From assembly GCF_020892095.1 (NCBI RefSeq), contig NZ_AP024845.1:186001-250000 (forward strand): a stretch of DNA of 64,000 nucleotides. Direction: 5' to 3'. This DNA is from Claveliimonas bilis. Lineage in GTDB: Bacteria; Bacillota; Clostridia; Lachnospirales; Lachnospiraceae. The notes under the pieces were generated by a model that ran no database searches, was not told where the DNA came from, and saw only the letters and a list, made by a program, of their open reading frames with translations. Positions 17,429 to 25,703 of this stretch are shown one piece after another (the stretch's first letter is position 1; the number at the start of each line of letters is the position of its first letter). A program made the translations under genes and the position numbers.

Positions 17429-18862
17429 TTAGACATTAATCTCTGCTTTTACTCCCAGAATGTCCTTGTTTTTCTCCAGAACCGGGGCCACGACTTCTGC
17501 CAGGAAATGATCCACCTGATAAGCAGCCCGTCCTGTATATTTTGACGGATCCATCGTTTCCTTCAGTTCTTCGATACTTAATCCAAAGGCTGGATCCGCT
17601 GCGATCAGTTCCAGCAGATTATTGTCCAGTCCTTTTTCTTTTACATTGCGTCCCGCTTCCATAGAAAGCTCACGGATCCTTTCATGCAGCTCCTGACGGT
17701 CTCCGCCTGCTTTTACTGCATCCATCATAATATTTTCTGTAGCCATAAACGGAAGCTCTGACATCAGTCTCTTTTCAATAACTTTCGGGTAAACTACCAG
17801 TCCATCCACTACATTCAGGCAAAGATCCAAAATGCCGTCTATTGCCAGGAATCCTTCCGGAATACTCAGACGCTTGTTTGCAGAATCATCCAGCGTTCTC
17901 TCAAACCACTGTGTAGCGGAAGTAATTGCCGGATTCAGTGCATCTATCATTACATATCTGGAAAGGGAAGCAATTCTTTCGCTTCTCATAGGATTTCTCT
18001 TGTAAGCCATGGCGGAAGAACCGATCTGTGTCTTTTCAAACGGCTCCTCTACCTCTTTCAGATGCTGCAGAAGACGGATATCGTTGGAGAACTTATGCGC
18101 ACTTGCTGCAATTCCCGCAAGGACATTCAGCACTCTTGTATCCACTTTTCTGGAGTAAGTCTGCCCGGATACCGGATAGCACTCCTTAAATCCCATTTTC
18201 TTTGCAATCATGGGATCAATTTTATCGATCGTTTCCTGATCTCCATCAAACAATTCCAGGAAACTTGCCTGCGTTCCGGTAGTTCCTTTGGATCCCAGAA
18301 GTTTCAGACTTCCAAGCACATACTCCAGATCCTCCAGGTCCATAAGAAATTCCTGCATCCAAAGCGTTGCTCTCTTCCCCACTGTAGTCGGCTGTGCCGG
18401 CTGGAAGTGGGTAAACGCCAGGGTCGGAAGATCTTTGTTGCTTTTTGCAAAATCCGCCAGCTCCGCAATAACATTGATGAGTTTTGTGCGGACTAATTTC
18501 AGAGCTTCGGACATAATGATCATATCCGTATTATCCCCCACATAGCAGGAGGTAGCTCCCAGATGGATAATCCCTTTTGCTTTCGGGCACTGCTGTCCAT
18601 AGGCATATACATGGGACATTACATCGTGACGAACGATCTTTTCCCGTTCTTTTGCCACTTCATAATTGATATCATCTGCATGGGCTTTCAGTTCTTCAAT
18701 CTGTTCCTCTGTAATAGGAAGCCCCAGCTCTTTTTCCGTCTCTGCAAGTGCGATCCAAAGCTTTCTCCAAGTACGGAATTTCATATCAGGTGAAAAAATA
18801 TACTGCATTTCGCTGCTGGCATAACGCTCTGACAGCGGACTTACATATCTGTCATGACTCAT
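17429..18862 (-). CDS. purB: Adenylosuccinate lyase
   Basis: 477 residues. It cleaves SAICAR to AICAR and adenylosuccinate to AMP plus fumarate. The fumarase/aspartase-superfamily signature is clear as IGSSAMAYKRNPMRSE, with the catalytic Ser in the flexible loop; HLGATSCYVGDNTD and THFQPAQPTTVGKRA carry the substrate-binding His and Thr residues. It starts 27 bases after the purF stop and is followed by a strong terminator, so it closes a purC-purF-purB unit. Confidence 0.97.
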   Translation of the reverse strand: MSHDRYVSPLSERYASSEMQYIFSPDMKFRTWRKLWIALAETEKELGLPITEEQIEELKAHADDINYEVAKEREKIVRHDVMSHVYAYGQQCPKAKGIIHLGATSCYVGDNTDMIIMSEALKLVRTKLINVIAELADFAKSNKDLPTLAFTHFQPAQPTTVGKRATLWMQEFLMDLEDLEYVLGSLKLLGSKGTTGTQASFLELFDGDQETIDKIDPMIAKKMGFKECYPVSGQTYSRKVDTRVLNVLAGIAASAHKFSNDIRLLQHLKEVEEPFEKTQIGSSAMAYKRNPMRSERIASLSRYVMIDALNPAITSATQWFERTLDDSANKRLSIPEGFLAIDGILDLCLNVVDGLVVYPKVIEKRLMSELPFMATENIMMDAVKAGGDRQELHERIRELSMEAGRNVKEKGLDNNLLELIAADPAFGLSIEELKETMDPSKYTGRAAYQVDHFLAEVVAPVLEKNKDILGVKAEINV

Positions 18863-18889
18863 ATCGGTTTTTCCTTTCTCTTTTGAGTT

Positions 18890-20317
18890 TTATTCAAAAG
18901 CCTGGGAGATATCTCTTCCCGGCACCTTCATCGGATATTTCCCGGTAAAACATGCGTCACAATAGGACAGCTCCCCGACCATATCTTTTAATTTCTCTAT
19001 CTCCATATAACCAAGCGAATCTGCTCCTATCATTTCACGGATCTGCTCCGTTGTGTGCGAATGGGCAATGAGCTGTTCATTGGACGGTACATCCGTTCCA
19101 AAATAGCAGGGATACAAAAACGGAGGCGAACTGATCCTGACATGAACCTCTGTCGCTCCTGCCTTTTTCAGCATACGGATAATATTCGCACAGGTAGTTC
19201 CCCGCACGATCGAATCGTCCACCATGACAATACGTTTTCCGCGGACAACTTCTTCGATCACATTCAGTTTGATCTTGACACTGGATTCCCTTTCACTTTG
19301 CTTCGGTTTGATAAATGTTCTGCCCACATAGCTGTTTTTGTGGAAAGCCATTCCATAAGGGATTCCCGACTGTTCTGAATATCCTTTTGCTGCAACAAGC
19401 CCTGAATCCGGAACACCTACCACAAGATCTGCTTCTACCGGATAGGATTCTGCCAGCGCTTTTCCGGCAGTAAGACGGGAATGGTAAACATTTACCCCGT
19501 CAATCGTACTGTCCGTTCTGGCAAAATAAATATATTCAAAAATACATCTGGCCTGTTTTTCCGGTGCAATTGCCATACTCATATCCGAGTCGATACCGTG
19601 CTTTGTAATGCTCACAATCTCTCCCGGAAGAACGTCTCTTACAAACTCTGCTCCCACTGCCGCAAGAGCGCAGCTCTCCGAAGCAAAAATATAGGTATTA
19701 TCTCTTTTCCCAAGACAAAGAGGTTTCAGACCAAAGGGATCTCTTGCTCCGATCATCTTCCTGGGCGAGGTCACTACAAGAGCGTATGCTCCCTCAATCT
19801 TCTTCATAGCATTCTTTACCGCTTCTTCTGCCGAAGATGTCTTTAACCGCTCCCTCGCAATGTGATAGGCAATTACCTCGGAGTCAATTGTCGTCTGAAA
19901 AATTGCTCCTGTCAACTCAAGCTCCCGCCGAAGTTCTATCGCATTTGTCAGATTACCATTGTGCGCGATCGCCAAAATACCTTTCACGTAATTGATCACA
20001 AGCGGCATTGCATTTTCTGCCCTGGAACCTCCCGCCGTAGAATAGCGTACATGTCCCACACCAAGATTTCCTTTTAAGCTGTGGAGGGTTTCGCTGTCAA
20101 ACACTTCATTTACAAGTCCGAGGCCCTTTTTCGACTGTACCTTTCTCTCTCCATATGTGTCTGTCACAGCAATTCCGCAGCTTTCCTGCCCTCTGTGCTG
20201 CAATGCAAAAAGCCCATAATATACAGTGGGGGCTACATCGCCCCCATCCATATCATAGGCTCCAAACACACCGCACTCTTCACCCAGGCCTGTTGTTACT
20301 TTTTCAAAGTCATTCAT
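18890..20317 (-). CDS. purF: Amidophosphoribosyltransferase
   Basis: 475 residues. It makes phosphoribosylamine from PRPP and glutamine, the first step of purine synthesis. It belongs to the Bacillus type, with a short propeptide ending at Cys15 (GLGEE-CGVFGAYD), which becomes the N-terminal nucleophile. Cysteines in ARCIFEYIYFAR, FLYPCYFG and YCDACFTGKYP match the ligands of the [4Fe-4S] cluster, so the enzyme should be oxygen-sensitive. The PRPP loop is RIVMVDDSIVRGTT. It lies 17 bases after purC. Confidence 0.97.
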   Translation of the reverse strand: MNDFEKVTTGLGEECGVFGAYDMDGGDVAPTVYYGLFALQHRGQESCGIAVTDTYGERKVQSKKGLGLVNEVFDSETLHSLKGNLGVGHVRYSTAGGSRAENAMPLVINYVKGILAIAHNGNLTNAIELRRELELTGAIFQTTIDSEVIAYHIARERLKTSSAEEAVKNAMKKIEGAYALVVTSPRKMIGARDPFGLKPLCLGKRDNTYIFASESCALAAVGAEFVRDVLPGEIVSITKHGIDSDMSMAIAPEKQARCIFEYIYFARTDSTIDGVNVYHSRLTAGKALAESYPVEADLVVGVPDSGLVAAKGYSEQSGIPYGMAFHKNSYVGRTFIKPKQSERESSVKIKLNVIEEVVRGKRIVMVDDSIVRGTTCANIIRMLKKAGATEVHVRISSPPFLYPCYFGTDVPSNEQLIAHSHTTEQIREMIGADSLGYMEIEKLKDMVGELSYCDACFTGKYPMKVPGRDISQAFE

Positions 20318-20334
20318 GAATTCTTTCCTGCTCC

Positions 20335-21042
20335 CTATTTAATGCCAATTCTGCGGAATACTTCCTGATATGCATCTTCTACATTTCCCATGTCCCGGCG
20401 GAAACGGTCTTTGTCCAGTTTTTCATGTGTCTTGATATCCCACAGACGACATGTATCCGGTGAAATCTCATCTGCCAGAATCACCTCGCCGTGGTATCTT
20501 CCAAATTCGATTTTAAAGTCGATCAGTTCGATCCCTGCATCTGCAAAGAATTTCTTCAGTACTTCATTTACTTTAAAAGTATATTTTGTAATTTTGTCAA
20601 TCTCTTCTCTTGTGGAAGCACCGATAGCGATCGCCATATAATCATTGATCAAAGGATCACCCAGATCATCATCTTTATAGCTGAACTCCAGAGTAGGTGC
20701 CAGCAGTGCGCTTCCTTCTTCAATACCCAGTCTCTTGGAAAAACTTCCTGCAGCAACATTGCGGACAATTACCTCAAGTGGTACGATCTCCACTTTCTTT
20801 ACCGCTGTCTCTCTGTCACTTAACTCTTCTACAAAATGGGTCGGAACGCCTTCTTTTTCCAGAACCTGGAAAATATAGTTTGTCATACGGTTGTTGATCA
20901 CACCTTTTCCGACAATCGTTCCCTTTTTCTCGCCGTTAAAAGCAGTTGCATCGTCTTTGTAATCCACAATTACAATGTCCGGATCATCCGTCTTAAATAC
21001 TTTTTTGGCTTTTCCTTCATACAATTGTTCTAATTTCTGCAT
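20335..21042 (-). CDS. purC: Phosphoribosylaminoimidazole-succinocarboxamide synthase
   Basis: 235 residues from ATG 21042 ([16 protein letters not shown]). The frame extends four codons further, but that first ATG touches the AAAAGG ribosome site. It joins CAIR and aspartate to give SAICAR with ATP. Signatures include [41 protein letters not shown] and [12 protein letters not shown]. First gene of purC-purF-purB. The leader region shows no recognisable purine riboswitch. Confidence 0.97.
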   Translation of the reverse strand: MQKLEQLYEGKAKKVFKTDDPDIVIVDYKDDATAFNGEKKGTIVGKGVINNRMTNYIFQVLEKEGVPTHFVEELSDRETAVKKVEIVPLEVIVRNVAAGSFSKRLGIEEGSALLAPTLEFSYKDDDLGDPLINDYMAIAIGASTREEIDKITKYTFKVNEVLKKFFADAGIELIDFKIEFGRYHGEVILADEISPDTCRLWDIKTHEKLDKDRFRRDMGNVEDAYQEVFRRIGIK

Positions 21043-21118
21043 ATGAACACCCATCCTTTTCTATTTTTTTCGCCGCGGACATAAGCCGCAGCTTTCTGTC
21101 AGCATTTGCACGTATAAG

Positions 21119-21167
21119 TATAATACAAGGCAGAAGGAAAAGCAATATTCCCTCCTGCCTTGTATTA
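21119..21167 (-). terminator. Hairpin terminator after the amino-acid ABC transporter operon
   Basis: TAATACAAGGCAG (21121-21133) pairs with CTGCCTTGTATTA (21155-21167), with extra inner pairs. On the minus strand it follows the ABC ATPase gene by about 60 bases and ends TTGTATTATACTT, a moderate U-tract. Confidence 0.6.
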
Positions 21168-21229
21168 TGTCTTATTTATTATTTATTTTTCAACCCACTT
21201 ATTACTTTTTCTTATAACTCATCCGTTAT

Positions 21230-21919
21230 TTATAAGTTATCACCTAATTTTCCAAGAAATTCCTGCATTCTTTTGTTAGAAGAACCAAAAACTTCTTCTG
21301 GAGTCCCTTCTTCCGCAATAATGCCCTGATCCATAAAAATAATCTTGTCTGCAACATTTTTTGCAAAGTTCATTTCATGAGTCACAATAACCATTGTCAT
21401 ATGCTCGGCAGCAAGATCCCTGATAACTTTCAGTATTTCCCCCGTCAGCTCCGGATCGAGAGCGGATGTAGGTTCATCAAAAAAGAGAATATCCGGTTTC
21501 ATGGCAAGAGCCCTTGCTATGGAGATACGCTGCTGCTGTCCTCCGGAGAGCTGGAACGGATACGCCTTCTCCTTGTCCTCCAGCCCCATTTTGCGAAGAA
21601 GCTCCCTCGCCTCTTCATAGACTTCCTCCTTTTTTCTCTTCTGCACCTTAATAGGCGCATCCGTAATATTTTTCATCACGGAATAGTGAGGAAACAGATT
21701 GAAGTTCTGGAAAACCAGGCCAAAAGTACCTTCGTACTTGATCTCACCGAAATCCTGCTTCTCCAGCCCGGTAGCACATCGAAGAAGGGTGGATTTCCCG
21801 GATCCCGAAGGTCCGATGATCCCCAGTACCTCGCCCTTTTCCACAGAAAGGGAAATGTCTTTTAACACAACCTGTCCGTCAAAGCTTTTCTTTATATTTT
21901 TCATTTCCAACAGACTCAT
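21230..21919 (-). CDS. Polar amino-acid ABC transporter, ATP-binding protein
   Basis: 229 residues. It has Walker A GPSGSGKST (35-43), a Q-loop VFQNFNLFPHYSVMKN, the signature LSGGQQQRISIARALAMKP and Walker B ILFFDEPTSALDPE, followed by the H-loop VIVTHEMNFAKNVAD. These are the features of the GlnQ/HisP group that energises uptake of glutamine, cystine and related amino acids. It is the last gene of the set binding protein, permease, ATPase. The exact amino acid cannot be read from sequence. Confidence 0.95.
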   Translation of the reverse strand: MSLLEMKNIKKSFDGQVVLKDISLSVEKGEVLGIIGPSGSGKSTLLRCATGLEKQDFGEIKYEGTFGLVFQNFNLFPHYSVMKNITDAPIKVQKRKKEEVYEEARELLRKMGLEDKEKAYPFQLSGGQQQRISIARALAMKPDILFFDEPTSALDPELTGEILKVIRDLAAEHMTMVIVTHEMNFAKNVADKIIFMDQGIIAEEGTPEEVFGSSNKRMQEFLGKLGDNL

Positions 21920-21941
21920 ACTCTTTTCTCCTTCCTGGTTC

Positions 21942-22592
21942 CTAGCGATAATAGTTCAGTTTCTTTTCCAGACGTTCCATCAAAAATGCCACAATAAGAT
22001 TCAATACATAGTAGAATATTCCCGCAAATACAAAGGGCAGCATATTTGTCTGTGATGCCGCCAGAGCCTTGGCTTTTGTAAACATTTCCACAATACCGAT
22101 GGTAAATGCAAGAGAAGTATCCTTTACAAGCGTGATAGTTTCATTCGTAATGGACGGCAGCACGGTTTTGATCACCTGTGGAAGGATGATCCGCACAAAT
22201 GTCTGTGCTTTCGTATATCCCAGGATCTGTGCAGCCTCGTACTGTCCGCGGGGCATTGCCTCTATGCCGCCCCGGTAAATCTCCGCAAAATAAGCCGCAT
22301 AGTTCAAAACAAATCCCACCATACATGCGATCGTCTTCCAGCTTGGTGAATTTGGAATACCGAATATGTAATAAGGCCCAAAAAAGATTACCATAAGCTG
22401 CAGCATAAGGGGCGTTCCTCTCATAATCGAGATATAAAGTTTAAAGACCGAACGAATAACGATATTTTTGGACATTCTTCCAAAGGATACAAGAAGTCCC
22501 ACCGGAAGGGAAAAGATAAGGGTGATCACAAAAATGGCAAGCGACCATACCATTCCCTCCATCAACTGACTCAACATGACTGAAATAGCCAT
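21942..22592 (-). CDS. Polar amino-acid ABC transporter, permease
   Basis: 216 residues with five predicted membrane helices. The EAA loop reads GQYEAAQILGYTKAQTFVRI, the contact site for the ATPase, and the N-terminal GTPLMLQLMVIFFGPYYIFG is typical of HisM/GlnP permeases. One permease only, so it probably acts as a homodimer. It lies between the binding-protein gene (with an attenuating hairpin between them) and the ATPase gene. Confidence 0.94.
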   Translation of the reverse strand: MAISVMLSQLMEGMVWSLAIFVITLIFSLPVGLLVSFGRMSKNIVIRSVFKLYISIMRGTPLMLQLMVIFFGPYYIFGIPNSPSWKTIACMVGFVLNYAAYFAEIYRGGIEAMPRGQYEAAQILGYTKAQTFVRIILPQVIKTVLPSITNETITLVKDTSLAFTIGIVEMFTKAKALAASQTNMLPFVFAGIFYYVLNLIVAFLMERLEKKLNYYR

Positions 22593-22611
22593 AACTTAAC
22601 TCCTCTCCGCT

Positions 22612-22638
22612 AAAAACGGGCCGCCCAAAGGACAGCCC
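22612..22638 (-). terminator. Intercistronic attenuator between binding protein and permease genes
   Basis: Minus-strand GGGCTGTCC-TTT-GGGCGGCCC (22638-22618), with G-U pairs, is followed by GTTTTTAG. Such hairpins usually keep expression of the binding protein above that of the membrane parts. Confidence 0.75.
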
Positions 22639-22652
22639 TTTTTCTTTTTAAC

Positions 22653-23501
22653 TTATTTTCCAATTGTTGTAATATCTTCTCCAAACCATTTGGTAGAGAT
22701 CTCTGCAACTTTTCCCTCTTCCGCCAGTTCGTTAAGAGCCTGCTGTACCTGATCTCTCAATGCCTCATTTCCTTTGGCAAATCCTACTCCATACTCTTCG
22801 GATGCAATCTCATAATCCAGGATCTTGAAATTTGCATCTCTGGAATCAATCTGATAGGAAGCTACAACAATATCCATTGCAACTGCGTCCACGGCACCGG
22901 ATTCCAGTTCCATAAATCCGGTATTATAGTCCGGCACAATCTGCAGATTACTGAATGTAGAAGTCAGATCCTGATTATCTTCCAACGCTTTCTGTGCAGA
23001 AGAATCTGTCTGAACATCTACGATCTTTCCTGCCAGGTCGGCTTCTGATTCAATTCCTGAATCTCCGCGCACAACAAAGACCTGTTTATTGTCAAGGTAA
23101 GGATCAGACCATGTATAGTCGTCTTCTCTTCCATTGATAGTAAATCCATTCCAGATACAGTCAATTGCGCCTGAATTTAAAAGAGCGTCTTTGGAATCCC
23201 ATGCAATAGGCTCTGCAACGAACTCAAGCTCCAGCTTGTCACAGACAGCCTGCGCAAGCTCCAGGTCAAATCCTGTGAACTCACCATCATCCCCTACAAA
23301 TCCCATAGGCGGGAAATCCTGATCAAATCCGACTGTAAAAGTATCTCCAGCCTCTTTTTCTTTAAATTCTACTTCTGTCTGTTCCTGACTTTCTGTATTT
23401 TCGTCGGAACTGCTGTTACTGTCGGAACTGCTGCCGCATCCGGCAACCACTGCAGATGCTGTCATTGCAAGCGCAAGAAGCAATGCTAATCTTTTTTTCA
23501 T
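22653..23501 (-). CDS. Polar amino-acid ABC transporter, substrate-binding lipoprotein
   Basis: 282 residues from ATG 23501 (AGGAGGG 7 bases upstream). A lipoprotein signal MKKRLALLLALAMTASAVVAGC places the lipidated Cys at 22, followed by a Ser/Asn/Asp/Glu-rich tether. Mature domain: FTVGFDQDFPPMGFVGDDG and FTGFDLELAQAVCDKL are the family-3 solute-binding signatures, with IDCIWNGFTINGRE and a later DAVAMDIVVASYQI in the ligand cleft. Anchored outside the membrane, it hands an amino acid to the permease. Confidence 0.95.
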   Translation of the reverse strand: MKKRLALLLALAMTASAVVAGCGSSSDSNSSSDENTESQEQTEVEFKEKEAGDTFTVGFDQDFPPMGFVGDDGEFTGFDLELAQAVCDKLELEFVAEPIAWDSKDALLNSGAIDCIWNGFTINGREDDYTWSDPYLDNKQVFVVRGDSGIESEADLAGKIVDVQTDSSAQKALEDNQDLTSTFSNLQIVPDYNTGFMELESGAVDAVAMDIVVASYQIDSRDANFKILDYEIASEEYGVGFAKGNEALRDQVQQALNELAEEGKVAEISTKWFGEDITTIGK

Positions 23502-23527
23502 AATATGACCCTCCTGCAATCAGCTTT

Positions 23528-23560
23528 ATTATATTATCAATTTACCAATTGATTACTCTA
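23528..23560 (-). promoter_or_regulatory. Promoter and possible operator of the ABC transporter operon
   Basis: A TATAAT (23533-23528) lies about 27 bases before the binding-protein start. Directly upstream is an inverted repeat ATCAATTTACCAATTGAT (23536-23553), positioned where a repressor would block the promoter. The -35 is poor. Confidence 0.35.
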
Positions 23561-23593
23561 CCACGCTAAATTGCTCTGTAATCATAACACGAA

Positions 23594-23620
23594 AGTGCTT
23601 TGCTTGTCAAGCAAAGCACT
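23594..23620 (-). terminator. Terminator of the DUF5717-DUF5716-TPR operon
   Basis: A perfect 12-base stem AGTGCTTTGCTT/AAGCAAAGCACT with a 3-base loop lies 14 bases after the TPR gene stop. The T-rich tail is weak (TTCGTGTT). Confidence 0.65.
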
Positions 23621-23634
23621 CTATAACAACATCC

Positions 23635-24402
23635 CTATTTTCCTGTTTTCCTGTATTCCTTTTTCCACTGACGGAAATCTTCTTCTGTTACATCCATATT
23701 GATCTTTTCCTCTGCCTTGCGAAGCTCTTCCTTTAAAATGGAGTCCATGCTCAGGTAGACAGGCTCCGCCGACAGCATTTTTACATACTGCGCTTCCGGC
23801 AAATAGCGGTAACAGCAGTACAGATAAGCTTTCAGCATTTTTGTATCCTGACATACCCGGAATCCTTTTTCATACATGGAGGCCGCCTCTTCATAAAGAA
23901 GCATCCGACCGTAAGCCGCACCCAGACATCCATAGACCTGTCCGTAAAATTCCTTTCCTACTGTCTCGTCCCACTCCTTGTTTACAATCCCCTGATATAC
24001 AAGAATGGCTGACGCATACTCTCCTGTCTGCAGCAGATTGTCCGCCTTATATTTTTCTCTCTCCACTTCATTCTGGCTTTTCAGACGTTCCAGCACATTA
24101 TGGATCCTTGTAATCTCTGCCGGTGAATAAATGGAAGAATGACTTAAGACGGTCAGAAGGAATTGTTCCACCGGGCCGTTCTGTTCCAACTGACTTCGCA
24201 GCTCATCTGCCAGATCATACAGTTCCAGCTCCTCCTCCAGCCAGTCGCAGAGCTGACGGTTTACGATCGTATAATCTACCAGATAGAGATTATTACAAAA
24301 ATAGTAGCACAGTTCTTCTATTGTATAGATCCTTTTATGGATTCTTGCAATCTCATACGGATGCTTTGCTTTCTTTCTATGACAAAGAATTAAACTGCCC
24401 AT
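23635..24402 (-). CDS. Tetratricopeptide-like protein, third gene of the actin-like/scaffold operon
   Basis: 255 residues, predicted all-helical and cytoplasmic (no signal or membrane segment). TPR-like helical pairs are visible around NLLQTGEYASAILVYQGIV and YGCLGAAYGRMLLYEEAASM, with a third in LKAYLYCCYRYLPEAQYV. A Cys/Tyr-rich N-terminus is followed by EELCYYFCNNLYLVDY. The ATG has AGGAGG and overlaps the upstream DUF5716-like gene by 26 bases, so synthesis is coupled. Function unknown; it is probably an adaptor for its two neighbours. Confidence 0.75.
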   Translation of the reverse strand: MGSLILCHRKKAKHPYEIARIHKRIYTIEELCYYFCNNLYLVDYTIVNRQLCDWLEEELELYDLADELRSQLEQNGPVEQFLLTVLSHSSIYSPAEITRIHNVLERLKSQNEVEREKYKADNLLQTGEYASAILVYQGIVNKEWDETVGKEFYGQVYGCLGAAYGRMLLYEEAASMYEKGFRVCQDTKMLKAYLYCCYRYLPEAQYVKMLSAEPVYLSMDSILKEELRKAEEKINMDVTEEDFRQWKKEYRKTGK

Positions 24403-25660
24403 TGCTTCCTCCTAAATGTATGGTCTTTTCCACCTGAAAATCTGTTGCCGGGAAAAACTCCCCAAATCCGGCGTCCTTAAATGTAATCCGGCAGGTCTGT
24501 TCATCTAAAAACATCACTTCGATCGTCAGACGCATCGCATAGTCTTTTCTCTCCGGCAGTCCTGCCAGCGACACTGTCTCCGCCTGGAGTTCTCCGCTGG
24601 CCAGCGATTCAATATGTATCTCAATGTCTGAGGTATCCTCAAGAAGCACATCCCACTGCCCGTCAGCCTCGTACCAGTGAGAGCCCCACTGTACAATAGG
24701 ATACCACCCTTCCTTGCCTCTTACCCGCATACGCAGACAGATCTGATCCGTCATCTTACTTTCATCCAGATAAATAGGACTGTCCTCATAATCTCTGCAT
24801 TTACGGTACGCCGTATAACAAGCCCCTTTGCTGTAGAGATTGTTGCCAAGGAAGGCTCTTCTTCCATTGCAGAGCACTTTCAAAGATGCCGGATACCAGT
24901 TGTTTTCAAAGCCTTCTCCTGTCAAATACACAGAAGAGACAACTTTTTTATCAAATACACTCTGAATAAACGCCTTGAACCGTTCATCCGCATCCTTCGC
25001 CTTGTCTACATTCAGTACAGGATAGATCGCCGCAAGTTCTTTCATATGGGCATTTGCCACCTCATCCACCGCTACGAACAGTTCATCGCCGCGCCCTCTG
25101 ACACCACGGAGACGACGCAGCATATAGGCTCTGATCTCATTCCTGTCGCAGTAAAACAAAGCAGCCTCATACTGCCATAACTCTTTAGGCTGATAAAACA
25201 TGTAATGGCAAAAGCTTTCCTTATAATCCTGCACATAGACAGAATCCTTAGCGATTCCTACGAACTGCGCAATCCCCTTCAGCATCTTACTGATATCGAT
25301 ATCTGTGCGCGGAACCGAAAAAGTCAGATATTCAATCTGCCGGAATCTCTCTAACGCCAGCTCAAAAAACTTGGCCAGAAGCCAGACCGCGTCATGATTC
25401 TTCCCTCCAATCCGGACTTTCTCCTGACGCAGCGCTTTCTGATACAGGTCAGAGACCGTGCATCCTTCATTGATCGTCGCCAGTCTTTTTGCCTCTTTGC
25501 CGTAAACCCACTGTTCCTTATAATATCCCAGGATGAGAGGAATCTGATAATTGTCTACCGCCACTTCCAGCGTTTCCGGCTCATGTTTCGCTTCGTCGTA
25601 AAAGCTGATCTGGCAATACTGGTCATTCAGTTCAATTCCTAAAATACTTCCGCCTCTCAC
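24377..25660 (-). CDS. DUF5716-like protein with actin/Hsp70-type fold features
   Basis: 427 residues from GTG 25660 (AGGAGG 7 bases upstream). The N-terminus ILGIELNDQYCQISFYDE resembles phosphate-1 of the actin/Hsp70/FtsA superfamily. Later VSSVYLTGEGFENNWYP and CNGRRAFLGNNLYSKGACY match the adenosine-side motif and the loop after it. The last 130 residues look beta-rich (WYPIVQWGSHWYEADGQWDV onward), an added domain not found in DnaK. From memory this is the Lachnospiraceae family labelled DUF5716. ATPase activity and filament formation are inferred, not shown. It is the middle gene of a three-gene operon. Confidence 0.75.
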   Translation of the reverse strand: MRGGSILGIELNDQYCQISFYDEAKHEPETLEVAVDNYQIPLILGYYKEQWVYGKEAKRLATINEGCTVSDLYQKALRQEKVRIGGKNHDAVWLLAKFFELALERFRQIEYLTFSVPRTDIDISKMLKGIAQFVGIAKDSVYVQDYKESFCHYMFYQPKELWQYEAALFYCDRNEIRAYMLRRLRGVRGRGDELFVAVDEVANAHMKELAAIYPVLNVDKAKDADERFKAFIQSVFDKKVVSSVYLTGEGFENNWYPASLKVLCNGRRAFLGNNLYSKGACYTAYRKCRDYEDSPIYLDESKMTDQICLRMRVRGKEGWYPIVQWGSHWYEADGQWDVLLEDTSDIEIHIESLASGELQAETVSLAGLPERKDYAMRLTIEVMFLDEQTCRITFKDAGFGEFFPATDFQVEKTIHLGGSNGQFNSLS

Positions 25661-25703
25661 CGTAATTCCTCCTAAGCTTTTGTACTGTTTCTACTCTCTT
25701 TTT

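Noticed and set aside
21043-21118. Possible purine riboswitch ahead of purC
   Set aside because: No purine-aptamer core or loop-loop pair found in the short leader; only a hairpin terminator of the upstream operon is visible.
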